In this document: positions 47,152 to 57,384 of the stretch, in pieces
Numbering within the stretch: position 1 is the first letter of the stretch
Layout: the number at the start of each line of letters is the position of its first letter
Source of the DNA: Herbaspirillum rubrisubalbicans
GTDB taxonomy: Bacteria; Pseudomonadota; Gammaproteobacteria; Burkholderiales; Burkholderiaceae_D
NCBI RefSeq assembly: GCF_003719195.1
Contig: NZ_CP024996.1
Coordinates: 5,553,594-5,617,593, forward strand
DNA: 64,000 nt
Reading direction: 5' to 3'
The notes under the pieces: generated by a model
The model's database searches: none
Told to the model about the DNA's origin: nothing
The model's input: only the letters and a program-made list of their open reading frames with translations
Position numbers and translations under genes: made by a program

Positions 47152-48132
47152 CTAGTGCGAACTCTTGGCCTGCCCTTTCCGGGTCAGCGCCAGGATCTCC
47201 CCGACGATACCCTTGCGGAAGGCCAGCACACAGACGATGAAGATGAAGCCCGTGACCACGGTCACCGAATCGCCCAGGGTATTGAACCAGTCGATGTTGG
47301 TGGTGCTGGCCAGCCAGGTACCGATGTCGCCCAGCTTGTTCTCCAGCATGATGATGATGACCGCGCCGACGATGGGACCGACGATGGTGCCCAGGCCGCC
47401 CACCAGAGTCATCAACACCACCAGGCCGGACATGCTCCAGTGCACGTCGGTCAGGGTCTCGAAGCCCAGCACCAGGGTCTTGGTGGCGCCAGCCAGACCT
47501 GACAGCGCTGCCGAGAGCACGAAAGCCAGCAGCTTGTAGCGCGCCACGTCATAACCCAGCGAGATGGCGCGCGGTTCGTTCTCCTTGATGGCCTTCAAGA
47601 CCTGTCCGAACGGCGAATGGATGGTGCGCACGATCAAGGCGAAACCTGCTACGGCAATGGCCAGCACCACGTAGTACAGGGTCATGTCGTTTTCCAGATT
47701 GAGCACGCCCAGCAACTTGCCGCGCGGCACCCCCTGCAAGCCATCCTCGCCACCGGTGAACGGCACCTGCAAGGCCACGAAGAACAGCATCTGCGCCAGC
47801 GCCAGCGTGATCATGGTGAAGTAGATACCCTGGCGACGGATTGCCAGCAGCCCCATCACCAGGCCGATCAGGGCGCCGGTCAGGGTGCCGATCACCAGGC
47901 CCAATTCGGTGGGCAAACCCCACACCTTCAGCGCCTGACCGCACATGTAGCCGGCCCAGCCCAGGAAGGCGGCATGGCCGAAGGACAGCAGGCCGGTATA
48001 GCCGATCAGCAGGTTGAAGGCGCAGGCAAACAGCGCAAAGCACAGCATCTTCATCAGGAACACCGGGTAGATGCCGAACGGTGCCGCCAACAGCAATATT
48101 AGTAAAACAGCAATTCCGAGTTTCTTGTTCAT
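47152..48132 (-). CDS. livM: Branched-chain amino-acid ABC transporter permease, LivM-like
   Basis: A 326-residue inner-membrane permease with about ten helices. It has FNLLIGYTGLLSFGHAAFLGWAGYMCGQ near residue 40 and the cytoplasmic loop motif SPFGQVLKAIKENEPRAISLGYDVARYKLLAFVLSA near residue 175, which docks the ATPases. It is the last gene of the operon, 12 bases after livH. It ends just before a strong terminator. Confidence 0.93.
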   Translation of the reverse strand: MNKKLGIAVLLILLLAAPFGIYPVFLMKMLCFALFACAFNLLIGYTGLLSFGHAAFLGWAGYMCGQALKVWGLPTELGLVIGTLTGALIGLVMGLLAIRRQGIYFTMITLALAQMLFFVALQVPFTGGEDGLQGVPRGKLLGVLNLENDMTLYYVVLAIAVAGFALIVRTIHSPFGQVLKAIKENEPRAISLGYDVARYKLLAFVLSAALSGLAGATKTLVLGFETLTDVHWSMSGLVVLMTLVGGLGTIVGPIVGAVIIIMLENKLGDIGTWLASTTNIDWFNTLGDSVTVVTGFIFIVCVLAFRKGIVGEILALTRKGQAKSSH

Positions 48133-48144
48133 GCCGGTCTCCGA

Positions 48145-49029
48145 TTATTTCTCTTTGCCGAACAGGCCGGCCGGACGGACCATCAGGACGATGGCCATGA
48201 TGATGAAGACCACGGTGGCCGACAGTTCCGGGTAGAACACCCGGGTCAGTCCTTCCACCAAGCCCAGCAGCAGACCGGTGATGATGGAGCCGAGGATGGA
48301 GCCCATGCCGCCGATGACCACCACCGCGAAGACGGTGATGATCAAGTTGGACCCCATCAGCGGCGAGACCTGGATCACGGGCGCGGCCAGCACGCCGGCA
48401 AAGGCGGCCAGGGCGACGCCGAAGCCATAGGTCAGGGTCACCATCAGCGGCACATTGATGCCGAAGGCCTCCACCATCTTGGGGTTCTCGGTACCGGCGC
48501 GCAGATACGCGCCAAGACGCGTCTTCTCGATGACGAACCAGGTTGCGAAGCACACCACCAACGAGGCCACGACGACCCAGGCGCGATAGTTGGGCAGCAC
48601 CATGAAGCCGAGGTTGGTCGCCCCCTGCAGCAGGTCAGGTACCGAATACGGCTGGCCGGAGACGCCATAGATGGAGCGGAAGATGCCCTCGATCATCAGT
48701 GTGATACCGAAGGTCAGCAAGAGGCCATACAGGTGATCCAGCTTGTAGAGCCAGCGCAGCATGGTCTTTTCGATCAGGATGCCGAACAGCCCCACCAGGA
48801 TCGGCGCCACGATGAGCATGACCCAGTAGTTCAGTCCCAGATAGGTCAAGCCCATCCAGGCCAGGAACGCGCCCAGCATGTACAGCGTGCCGTGCGCGAA
48901 GTTGATCACGTTGAGCAAGCCAAAGATCACCGCCAGGCCCAGCGAGAGCATGGCGTAGAAGGAGCCGTTGACCAGGCCCAGCAGCAGCTGGCTCAACAAG
49001 GCTTGCAGGGGTATGCCGAATAGTTCCAT
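48145..49029 (-). CDS. livH: Branched-chain amino-acid ABC transporter permease, LivH-like
   Basis: The start is ATG at 49029 (MELFGIPLQALLSQLLLGLVNGSFYAMLSLGLAVIFGLL). The 294-residue protein pairs with LivM to form the membrane channel. It contains the family start NGSFYAMLSLGLAVIFGLLNVINFAHG and the ATPase-contact motif RAGTENPKMVEAFGINV near residue 195. A hairpin with attenuator-like features separates it from the binding-protein gene upstream. Confidence 0.93.
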   Translation of the reverse strand: MELFGIPLQALLSQLLLGLVNGSFYAMLSLGLAVIFGLLNVINFAHGTLYMLGAFLAWMGLTYLGLNYWVMLIVAPILVGLFGILIEKTMLRWLYKLDHLYGLLLTFGITLMIEGIFRSIYGVSGQPYSVPDLLQGATNLGFMVLPNYRAWVVVASLVVCFATWFVIEKTRLGAYLRAGTENPKMVEAFGINVPLMVTLTYGFGVALAAFAGVLAAPVIQVSPLMGSNLIITVFAVVVIGGMGSILGSIITGLLLGLVEGLTRVFYPELSATVVFIIMAIVLMVRPAGLFGKEK

Positions 49030-49073
49030 AAAAACCCGTTCATCCAGGGGGTAAAGAACGCCATCGCCCACAG

Positions 49074-49117
49074 CAAAAATCTGTCATCCCCGGGTGAGCA
49101 GAAATGACAGATTTTGC
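49074..49117 (-). terminator. Intra-operon hairpin after the binding-protein gene (possible attenuator)
   Basis: AAAATCTGTCAT (left arm within 49074-49087) pairs with ATGACAGATTTT (49104-49115) across a 16-base loop. The minus strand reads into a T-rich arm. It lies between the binding-protein and livH genes and could reduce permease expression relative to the binding protein or protect the upstream message. Confidence 0.6.
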
Positions 49118-49159
49118 GGGGCTATGCGATGGCCTTACTGCTACGTTGCGACGTCGTGC

Positions 49160-50368
49160 TTACTTCCAGGCCGCGCACTTGGATTCGGCCTTGGTGGTCC
49201 AGGCCTGCTCGCCAGGAATGGTCTGCACCAGCTTGTAGTAGTCCCACGGATACTTGGATTCCGACTGGGCCTTGACCTGGTACAGGTACATGTCGTGCAC
49301 CACACGGCCATCGGCGCGCAGGTAACCGTTCTTCTGGTACATGTCATTGAACTTGGCCTTGCGCAGGGCCGCCATCACCTTGTCGGAATCATCGGTGCCG
49401 ATTTCCTTGACGATCTTCAGGTACTGCAGCGCAGCCGAGTAGTCGGCCGCTTGCAAGGAAGACGGCATTTTCTTGCGCACGGCGAAGTAGCGCTTGGCGA
49501 AGGCACGGGTGTCGTCGTTGGTATCCCAATACCAGCTATCGGTCAGGTACAGGCCTTCGGTGTTCTTCAGGGTCAGCGAGTGCACGTCATTGATGAACAC
49601 CAGCAAGCCGGCCAACTTGGCGGTCTTGGTAATGCCGAATTCATTGGCCGCCTTCACCGAATTGATGAAGTCACCACCGGCATTGGCCAGGCCGATGATC
49701 TGGGCCTTGGAGCTTTGTGCCTGCAGCAGGAAGGAAGAGAAGTCGGAAGCGCCCAGTGGGTGCTTGACCGAACCCACCACGGTGCCCCCCGAAGCCTTCA
49801 CCACGTTGGCGGTATCGGCTTCCAGCGAGTGGCCGAAGGCATAGTCGGCGGTCAGGAAGAACCAGCTCTTGCCGCCCTGCTTGACCACCGCCGAACCGGT
49901 ACCCTTGGCCAGGGCCACGGTATCGTAGGCGTAGTGCATGGTGTAAGGCGAGCACTCTTCATTGGTCAGGCGGGCCGTGCCGGCGCCGACTGCAATATAG
50001 ACCTTCTTCTTTTCGGCGGCGACCTTGGCGCTGGCCAGGGCAGTGCCGGAATTGGTGCCGCCGATGAGCACATCCACGCCCTGCTGGTCGAACCATTCAC
50101 GGGCCTTGCTGGCGGCCACATCGGCCTTGTTCTGGTGGTCGGCCACGACCAGTTCGATCTTCTTGCCGTTGATGGCGCCGCCCATGTCGGCAATGGCCAT
50201 CTTGATGGCTTCGGCGCCACCCTGGCCGTCGATGTCGGAATACACGCCAGAGATATCGGTGATGAAGCCGATCTTGATTACATCACCCGAGATCTGGGCC
50301 GAAGCCGGTGCCGTCGCGAATGCCGCAGCGGCGGCGGTGACGGCCAGTGCCATTGCCTTGAGTTTCAT
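49160..50368 (-). CDS. livK: Periplasmic branched-chain amino-acid/amide-binding protein, LivK-like
   Basis: Translation probably starts at ATG 50368, six bases after GGAG; the ATG at 50374 is directly joined to GGAG and so has no room for the ribosome. Residues 1-26 are a signal peptide ending in APASAQ. The 376-residue mature protein has DVIKIGFITDISGVYSDIDGQGGAEAIKMAIADMGG and the type I periplasmic-binding fold of the Leu/Ile/Val and amide family. Its ligand may be amino acids, amides or aromatic acids. It is the third gene in the operon. Confidence 0.9.
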   Translation of the reverse strand: MKLKAMALAVTAAAAAFATAPASAQISGDVIKIGFITDISGVYSDIDGQGGAEAIKMAIADMGGAINGKKIELVVADHQNKADVAASKAREWFDQQGVDVLIGGTNSGTALASAKVAAEKKKVYIAVGAGTARLTNEECSPYTMHYAYDTVALAKGTGSAVVKQGGKSWFFLTADYAFGHSLEADTANVVKASGGTVVGSVKHPLGASDFSSFLLQAQSSKAQIIGLANAGGDFINSVKAANEFGITKTAKLAGLLVFINDVHSLTLKNTEGLYLTDSWYWDTNDDTRAFAKRYFAVRKKMPSSLQAADYSAALQYLKIVKEIGTDDSDKVMAALRKAKFNDMYQKNGYLRADGRVVHDMYLYQVKAQSESKYPWDYYKLVQTIPGEQAWTTKAESKCAAWK

Positions 50369-50521
50369 TTTCATCTCCTCTATTTTGGAAGCCCGCTCAA
50401 TGGTTTCGATGCGAGACAACTGGTGGAACGGGGAGAGGATCACTCACCCCGCGGACGTACTTGTTGGCAGTACTTCTTCTAGCGGTGAAGCTGGTGATAC
50501 CGGAAAAATCGGGATAGCGGC

Positions 50522-51280
50522 TCAGACGCCCAGCAGTTCGTTCAAGGTCTGCATCTTCGCTTCCAGCTGCGACGATGCGAAGGATTCGACGATCTGCCCA
50601 TGTTCCATCACATAGAAACGATCGGCCAGCGGCGCGGCGAAGCGGAAGTTCTGCTCGACCATGACGATGGTGTAGCCCTTGGCCTTCAAGGTCGTGATCA
50701 TGCGCGCCAAGGCCTGCACGATGACCGGGGCCAGACCTTCGGAAATCTCGTCCAGCAGCAGCAGCCGCGCGCCGGTGCGCAGGATGCGGGCCACCGCCAG
50801 CATCTGCTGTTCGCCACCGGACAGGCGCGTACCCTGGCTGTTGCGACGCTCCTTCAGGTTGGGGAACATCTCGTAGATCTCATCGATGGACATGCCGCGA
50901 TCGGTCTTGGAGACGAAGGGCGGCAGCATCAGGTTTTCTTCCGCCGAGAGCGAAGAGAAGATGCCCCGCTCTTCCGGGCAATAACCGACGCCGTAGTGGG
51001 CGATCTTGTGGGTGGCCAGGTGGATGGTTTCCTGGCCGTTGATCTTGATCGAGCCTTTGCGGGTGCCGACCAGTCCCATGATGGAACGCAGTGTGGTAGT
51101 TCGGCCTGCGCCGTTGCGGCCCAGCAGCGTGACCACCTCGCCCTGGTGGACGTTGAGATTGACGTTGTGCAGGATGTGCGATTCGCCGTACCAGGATTGC
51201 AGATCGCTGATCTGCAATACCAGCGGTGCGGAGGAAGTGGACGTGGTCATGGCAGCAGCATTCATGGTGGCGGTGCTCAT
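50522..51280 (-). CDS. livF: Branched-chain amino-acid ABC transporter ATPase, LivF-like, with Arg in place of the Walker Lys
   Basis: A 252-residue ATPase whose ATG overlaps the livG stop as TGATG. It has Walker A GRNGAGRTTTLRSIMGL, in which the usual Lys is Arg (codon at 51101-51103), the signature LSGGEQQMLAVARIL, Walker B LLLLDEISEGLAP and the switch EQNFRFA. Replacing the Walker Lys usually lowers ATP hydrolysis, but the partner LivG keeps Lys. I recall similar Arg-containing LivF proteins in related bacteria, so this may be a family variant rather than a mutation. Confidence 0.9.
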   Translation of the reverse strand: MSTATMNAAAMTTSTSSAPLVLQISDLQSWYGESHILHNVNLNVHQGEVVTLLGRNGAGRTTTLRSIMGLVGTRKGSIKINGQETIHLATHKIAHYGVGYCPEERGIFSSLSAEENLMLPPFVSKTDRGMSIDEIYEMFPNLKERRNSQGTRLSGGEQQMLAVARILRTGARLLLLDEISEGLAPVIVQALARMITTLKAKGYTIVMVEQNFRFAAPLADRFYVMEHGQIVESFASSQLEAKMQTLNELLGV

Positions 51281-52050
51281 CAGTGGGCCCCTTGCAGTTC
51301 GCCCGAGGTGCTGCCCATGTAGGCTTCCATCACCTGCGGATTGCGCGAGACTTCTTCATAGCTGCCTTCGGCCAGCAGCGCACCGCGTTGCAGCACGCTG
51401 ATGCGGTCGCAGATACCGGAGATCACGCTCATGTTGTGCTCCACCATGAGGATGGTGCGGCCCGCCGAGACCTTCTTGATCAGCGCCGTGACCCGGTCCA
51501 CGTCTTCGTGGCCCATGCCTTGCGTGGGTTCATCGAGCAGCATCAGTTCGGGCTCCATGGCCAAGGTGGTAGCGATCTCCAGCGCGCGCTTGCGGCCATA
51601 GGGCAGATCCACCGTGGTGGTGCGGGCAAAACTGGTCAGGTCCACTTCTTCCAGCAGCTGCATGGCGCGCTCATCGAGCTGCTTCAAGCTCTCGCCGTTC
51701 TTCCAGAAATGGAAGGAAGTGCCGAGCTTGCGTTGCAGGCCGATGCGCACATTTTCCAGCACGCTCATGTGCGGGAAGACAGCGGAAATCTGGAAGGAAC
51801 GGATGATGCCCTGGCGCGCGATCTGCGCGGGCGCATCCATGGTGATGTCGCGACCGTTGAACAGGATCTGGCCCGAAGTCGGTACCAGAAACTTGGTCAA
51901 GAGATTGAAGCAAGTGGTCTTGCCGGCGCCATTGGGGCCGATCAAGGCATGAATGTGACCGCGCTCAATTTGCAGGTTGACCGCGCTTACTGCCGTGAAA
52001 CCCTTGAATTCCTTCGTCAGGTTTCGTGTCTCCAGAATGACGTCTGTCAT
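51280..52050 (-). CDS. livG: Branched-chain amino-acid ABC transporter ATPase, LivG-like
   Basis: A 256-residue ATPase and the first gene of the operon. It has Walker A GPNGAGKTTCFNLLTKFL, the LivG-type insertion and RSFQISAVFPHMSVLENVRIGLQRK segment, the degenerate signature LPYGRKRALEIATTLA, Walker B LMLLDEPTQGM and the switch His in VEHNM. It forms the ATPase pair with LivF and drives uptake through LivH and LivM. Confidence 0.95.
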   Translation of the reverse strand: MTDVILETRNLTKEFKGFTAVSAVNLQIERGHIHALIGPNGAGKTTCFNLLTKFLVPTSGQILFNGRDITMDAPAQIARQGIIRSFQISAVFPHMSVLENVRIGLQRKLGTSFHFWKNGESLKQLDERAMQLLEEVDLTSFARTTTVDLPYGRKRALEIATTLAMEPELMLLDEPTQGMGHEDVDRVTALIKKVSAGRTILMVEHNMSVISGICDRISVLQRGALLAEGSYEEVSRNPQVMEAYMGSTSGELQGAH

Positions 52051-52189
52051 GGTCTCTTTTTCCCTTTGATGCCCGCGCCGGTGGATCCGGTCGTCAAGGC
52101 CTGCCTGCTCCGGCTAACCTGCTTCTTTTGGAAGCAGGCACCACCGTTTCATACTGGCGAATCGAGAAGCTAGTTTTAATATTTGGCGC

Positions 52190-52218
52190 ATAGTAGCCGG
52201 TTCGTACCATTCATACAA
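52190..52218 (-). promoter_or_regulatory. Promoter of the livGFKHM operon
   Basis: On the minus strand TTGTAT (complement of 52213-52218) and TACTAT (complement of 52190-52195) are separated by 17 bases. The -35 region overlaps the palindrome ATACGTAT (52218-52225), which lies within a longer imperfect repeat CATAC...GTATG. A regulator could bind there. Confidence 0.5.
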
Positions 52219-52262
52219 TACGTATAAGTACCGTATGGTCCAGCGCTTGAGAAATCACGCTG

Positions 52263-53882
52263 TCATGCCCGCGACAGCAGGCTGGAAGCGACTTTCTCGG
52301 CAATCATGACAGTCGGCGAATTGGTGTTGCCGGAGGTGATGGAGGGCATTACCGAGGCATCGGCCACGCTCAATCCCGCCACTCCGCGCACCCGGCATTG
52401 AGCATCCACCACGGCCATCACATCGTCGCTGCGCCCCATGCGGCAAGTGCCCACCGGATGGAAGATGGTGGTGCCCACGTCGCCGGCGGCGCGCTGCAAT
52501 TGGGCTTGACTTTGATACTGCAGGCCGGGCTTGTATTCCTCGGGACGATAGCGTGCCAGGGCGGGTGAAGCGACGATGCGGCGGGTCAGCCGCAGCGCAT
52601 CGGCAGCCACCGTCAGGTCGGCTTCGGTGGAGAGATAGTTGGTGGTGATCCTGGGCGCGAGCGCAGGATCGGCCGCGGCCAGGCGCACGTGCCCGCGCGA
52701 GGTCGGACGCAGATTGCACACGCTGGCGGTAAAGGCCGGGAAGGCGTGCAGCGGATCGCCGAATTTTTCCAGCGACAGCGGTTGTACGTGGTACTGCAGA
52801 TTGGCGCTGGCCTGCTGCGCATCGGACTTGGCGAACGCCCCCAGTTGCGAGGGCGCCATCGACATCGGGCCGCTTTGCATGAACAGATATTCCAACCCGA
52901 TCTTCATCTTGCCCAATAGGGTGGAGGCCATGGCATTGAGCGTGCGGGCACCATCGACCTTGAATACCATGCGCATCTGCAAGTGGTCCTGCAGGTTCTC
53001 GCCCACCCCCGGCAGCGCGTGGACGACCGGGATCTGGTGCTGCTGCAACAGCGCCGGATCGGCGATACCCGACATCTGCAGAATATGCGGCGAACCGATG
53101 GCACCGGCACACAGGATGGTTTCCTTGGCCTGGGCAAACCACTGCGAGCCACCGCCGGTGAATTCGACACCAGTACACACCGGCCCGCCCTCGCCCTGCT
53201 CCATGCGCAAGCGGCTCACGTGCGAACCAGTCATGATGGTGAGGTTGCCATCCTTCATGGCAGGCCGCAGGAAGGCCTTGGAAGCGTTCCAGCGCACGCC
53301 GCGCTTCTGGTTGACGTCGAAGTAGCTGCACCCCTCGTTATCGCCCTGGTTGAAGTCCTCGACCTTGGCAATGCCATTCTCGGCGGCAGCGTCACGGAAG
53401 GCATCCAGAATATCCCAGCGCAGGCGCTGTTTCTCGACCCGCCATTCGCCGCCGGCACCGTGGAACTCGCTGCTGCCCAGGTGGTAGTCCTCGCTCTTGC
53501 GGAACCAAGGCAAGACGTTCTGCCAGCGCCAGCTATCGTCGCCGCAGACCTCGGCCCAGTGATCGTAATCACGCGCCTGGCCGCGCATGTAGATCATGCC
53601 ATTGATCGAGGAACAGCCACCCAGCACCTTGCCGCGCGGATAGATCAGGCTGCGCCCGTTCAGTCCGGCATCAGCCTCGGTACGGAACATCCAGTCGGTC
53701 CGGGGATTGTTGATGCAGTAGAGATAGCCCACCGGAATGTGGATCCAGAGGTAGTCGTCGCGCCCGCCCGCTTCGATCAGCAGCACGCTCTTGCCGGTCT
53801 TGCGGGAGAGCCGGTTGGCCATGACGCAGCCAGCCGTGCCGGCGCCGATGATGATGTAGTCGTATTGCCCTGCCGATTGCAT
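52263..53882 (-). CDS. GMC-family FAD dehydrogenase, choline-dehydrogenase-like
   Basis: The start is ATG at 53882, six bases after GGAG, giving MQSAGQYDYIIIGAGTAGCVMANRLS with the FAD site at the N-terminus. The 539-residue protein has GKVLGGCSSINGMIYMRGQARDYDHW and a C-terminal HPVGTCRMG block followed by VADASVMPSITSGNTNSPTVMIAEK. It oxidises a primary alcohol. It lies 73 bases after mmsA on the same strand, so the two probably act on one substrate. Choline is possible but no betaine aldehyde dehydrogenase is present. Confidence 0.88.
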   Translation of the reverse strand: MQSAGQYDYIIIGAGTAGCVMANRLSRKTGKSVLLIEAGGRDDYLWIHIPVGYLYCINNPRTDWMFRTEADAGLNGRSLIYPRGKVLGGCSSINGMIYMRGQARDYDHWAEVCGDDSWRWQNVLPWFRKSEDYHLGSSEFHGAGGEWRVEKQRLRWDILDAFRDAAAENGIAKVEDFNQGDNEGCSYFDVNQKRGVRWNASKAFLRPAMKDGNLTIMTGSHVSRLRMEQGEGGPVCTGVEFTGGGSQWFAQAKETILCAGAIGSPHILQMSGIADPALLQQHQIPVVHALPGVGENLQDHLQMRMVFKVDGARTLNAMASTLLGKMKIGLEYLFMQSGPMSMAPSQLGAFAKSDAQQASANLQYHVQPLSLEKFGDPLHAFPAFTASVCNLRPTSRGHVRLAAADPALAPRITTNYLSTEADLTVAADALRLTRRIVASPALARYRPEEYKPGLQYQSQAQLQRAAGDVGTTIFHPVGTCRMGRSDDVMAVVDAQCRVRGVAGLSVADASVMPSITSGNTNSPTVMIAEKVASSLLSRA

Positions 53883-53955
53883 GGTGTCTCCGCTGGTTTG
53901 TTCTTGTGGTCCAACACCGTGCGCAGCGCTTGACGCGCTGCGCACGGCCACCTGA

Positions 53956-55467
<1,512 letters not shown>

Positions 55468-55759
55468 AAGGTTTCCTTTGGTGTGGTGGAGGAAGGCGGG
55501 AGGTGCTGTCTCCGGCACCCTCCTGCCGACAAACCGCTCGACCCTGACAATGAGCCAACGGCATGGATGAGCAAGAATAGTCCGCTACGGGCGACACATC
55601 CAATGAGGAATTATCAAGAGCAATATAAAGAATGCTTATAATCCGACTTTATTGTTCACACGCTACCCACACGATCTGCACAGCCTATTCATCTGGATAT
55701 CCACCGGCTTATCCACAGGCAACAAAAGGGGAAAGAGGCAATGATCACGGGAGATGACG
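55468..55759. promoter_or_regulatory. Divergent mmsA/LysR promoter region
   Basis: The minus strand has a possible mmsA promoter (TTGGAT, 18 bases, TATTCT, at about 55575-55605). The neighbouring stretch from 55606 to 55665 is AT-rich and is where a LysR regulator would bind. A perfect DnaA box (TTATCCACA) lies at 55709-55717. Confidence 0.4.
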
Positions 55760-56644
55760 ATGGATCTGACGCAATTACGTGCATTTATCTCGGTCGCCCA
55801 CGAAGGCAACCTGACCCGGGCTGCTGAAAAGCTGCACCTGACCCAGCCCGCCGTGAGTCTGCAGATCAAGGCTCTGCAGGAAAGTCTGGGCTTGGCCTTG
55901 TTCAATCGCAGTGCAGCCGGCATGGTCCTCACCGCCGAAGGCAACACACTGCTGCCGCTGGCCGAGCGCATCCTGGCCGATGTGCAGGAATTGCGCCGTC
56001 ACGCCACCGGTTTACGCTCCAGCGAGAACGCCCTGTCCGGTTCGCTGGCCATCGGCACCATCCTGGATCCAGAATTCATCCGGCTCGGGGCATTCCTGAA
56101 GTTGCTGGTCGAGCGCCATCCGCAACTATCGACCCAGCTTTCCCACCACATGTCCGGTTCGGTGCTCAACGAAGTGCGCGCCGGCAAGCTGGATGTCGGC
56201 TTCTTCCTGGGCGACCCTGGCCAGGGTTTCCATGCCCTGACGCTGACTTCCTTCACCTACAACGTCATCGCCCCGGCGGGTTGGAAGAACCGCGTCTCGG
56301 GCAAAGGATGGAAGGCGCTGGCCCGCCTGCCCTGGATCTGGACCCCGGCCGAATCAGCTCATCATCGCCTATTGAGCAGGATCTTCGCGCAACATCAGGT
56401 AAAACCACAGACGGTAGCCTTGGTTGACCAGGAGTCCTCGATGCTGGACCTGGTCAAATCAGGGGTCGGCTTGTCGCTGGCGCGGGAATCGATTGCCTTG
56501 AATCAGGCGCACGCCCATGGTCTGGTGATTGCCGATGCGGTGGAACTGTCGACCGAGTTGAGCTTTATTTCATTAGAAAAAAGACAACATGAGGATGTCA
56601 TCAAGGCGGTTTTCCAGTTGCTGCAACAAGTCTGGCAACCCTGA
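55760..56644 (+). CDS. LysR-family regulator next to mmsA
   Basis: Translation most likely starts at ATG 55760, six bases after GGGAG; the ATG at 55754 is joined directly to it. The 294-residue protein begins MDLTQLRAFISVAHEGNLTRAAEKLHLTQPAVSLQIKALQESLGLALF, the winged-helix domain, and continues with an effector-binding domain that has LDVGFFLGDPGQGFHALTL. It is divergent from mmsA and probably controls the mmsA-GMC operon. Confidence 0.88.
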   Translation: MDLTQLRAFISVAHEGNLTRAAEKLHLTQPAVSLQIKALQESLGLALFNRSAAGMVLTAEGNTLLPLAERILADVQELRRHATGLRSSENALSGSLAIGTILDPEFIRLGAFLKLLVERHPQLSTQLSHHMSGSVLNEVRAGKLDVGFFLGDPGQGFHALTLTSFTYNVIAPAGWKNRVSGKGWKALARLPWIWTPAESAHHRLLSRIFAQHQVKPQTVALVDQESSMLDLVKSGVGLSLARESIALNQAHAHGLVIADAVELSTELSFISLEKRQHEDVIKAVFQLLQQVWQP

Positions 56645-57092
56645 ATCGGGCAAAGTTATTGCATAAAAGACATCTTCTTGGGTTTCTTTAGAGAAATAAG
56701 CATCCGATTTCACCGTCTTCCTGCCGAACCTAAAGGACCTTGGGATGCGTATATGCCGTTGCCAAGGGCTTTTTGAAGGTTTTTAGTGTTTGAAAGCTAA
56801 CTTTTTGAAAAGATGTCCACCGCGCACGCTCTTTCGGTTCTTTAATTTAGATGTGGATATATATAAGTAGTAGTGATTGTTAACGTCGCCAAAAACTGTG
56901 GATAACTTGGTTTACACGTAAAAAATCAAGTATTTAGCTTTCTGATAAACGCTTGGTAAGCTTCTGCATTGCCGAGGCATAGATTCTGGACAAATTTTGG
57001 GCCTTGGATAAATCGGCCAGATATACCCAAAGCACCCAGCGGATATGCAAAGACTTATCCACAAGCGCCTTTCAAACCCAGGAAACAGCGAG
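56645..57092. other. oriC: Left half of the origin-like region (unwinding unit A)
   Basis: No gene. The stretch is AT-rich (56820-56945) and holds a TAG trinucleotide run at 56865-56873, GTTAACGTC at 56879-56887, a perfect DnaA box at 56897-56905 (minus orientation), TTGGATAA at 57004-57011 and a perfect DnaA box at 57055-57063. A near-match box (TGTGGATAT) is at 56853-56861. The order and spacing are repeated in unit B, 873 bases further on. On the minus strand it reads DnaA box, spacer of 23 bases, then CTACTACTT, which matches the DnaA-trio arrangement described for bacterial origins. Confidence 0.7.
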
Positions 57093-57384
57093 ATGAGCAC
57101 TGGAAAAACCTACATCGTCGACCTCCAACCCTCGAGTTTGCAATTTGAACAAGTCCCAGGGCGTTCTCTGTTGCAGTCCGGCTTGCTGGCCGGCATCCGT
57201 ATGCCCAATTCCTGCCGCAACGGCACCTGCCGGACCTGCATGTGTAAATTGTCCACAGGCGAGATCGCCCACCAGATCGAATGGCCCGGCTTGACCCGCG
57301 AAGAAAAGGCTGCTGCCCTGCGTGGCCGAGGCGCGCAGCGACCTGGTACTGGAAGTGCCGGACGCGATCAACTTGAAGCCATGA
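57093..57384 (+). pseudogene. 2Fe-2S ferredoxin with a frameshift that removes the fourth cluster ligand
   Basis: The start is ATG at 57093 (MSTGKTYIVDLQPSSLQFEQ). The frame carries MPNSCRNGTCRTCMC (C-x4-C-x2-C) and IEWPGLTREEKA, the normal course of a plant-type [2Fe-2S] protein of about 95 residues. After Ala near 57311 the reading frame is wrong: the expected continuation, LPCVAEARSDLVLEVPDAIN, is present in the next frame (57313-57384, ending TGA). About 11 bases seem to be missing beside a GCTGCTG repeat. The fourth cluster Cys (LPCV) is therefore out of frame. Either the gene is dead or this is a sequence error. It lies between two copies of the origin unit. Confidence 0.8.
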
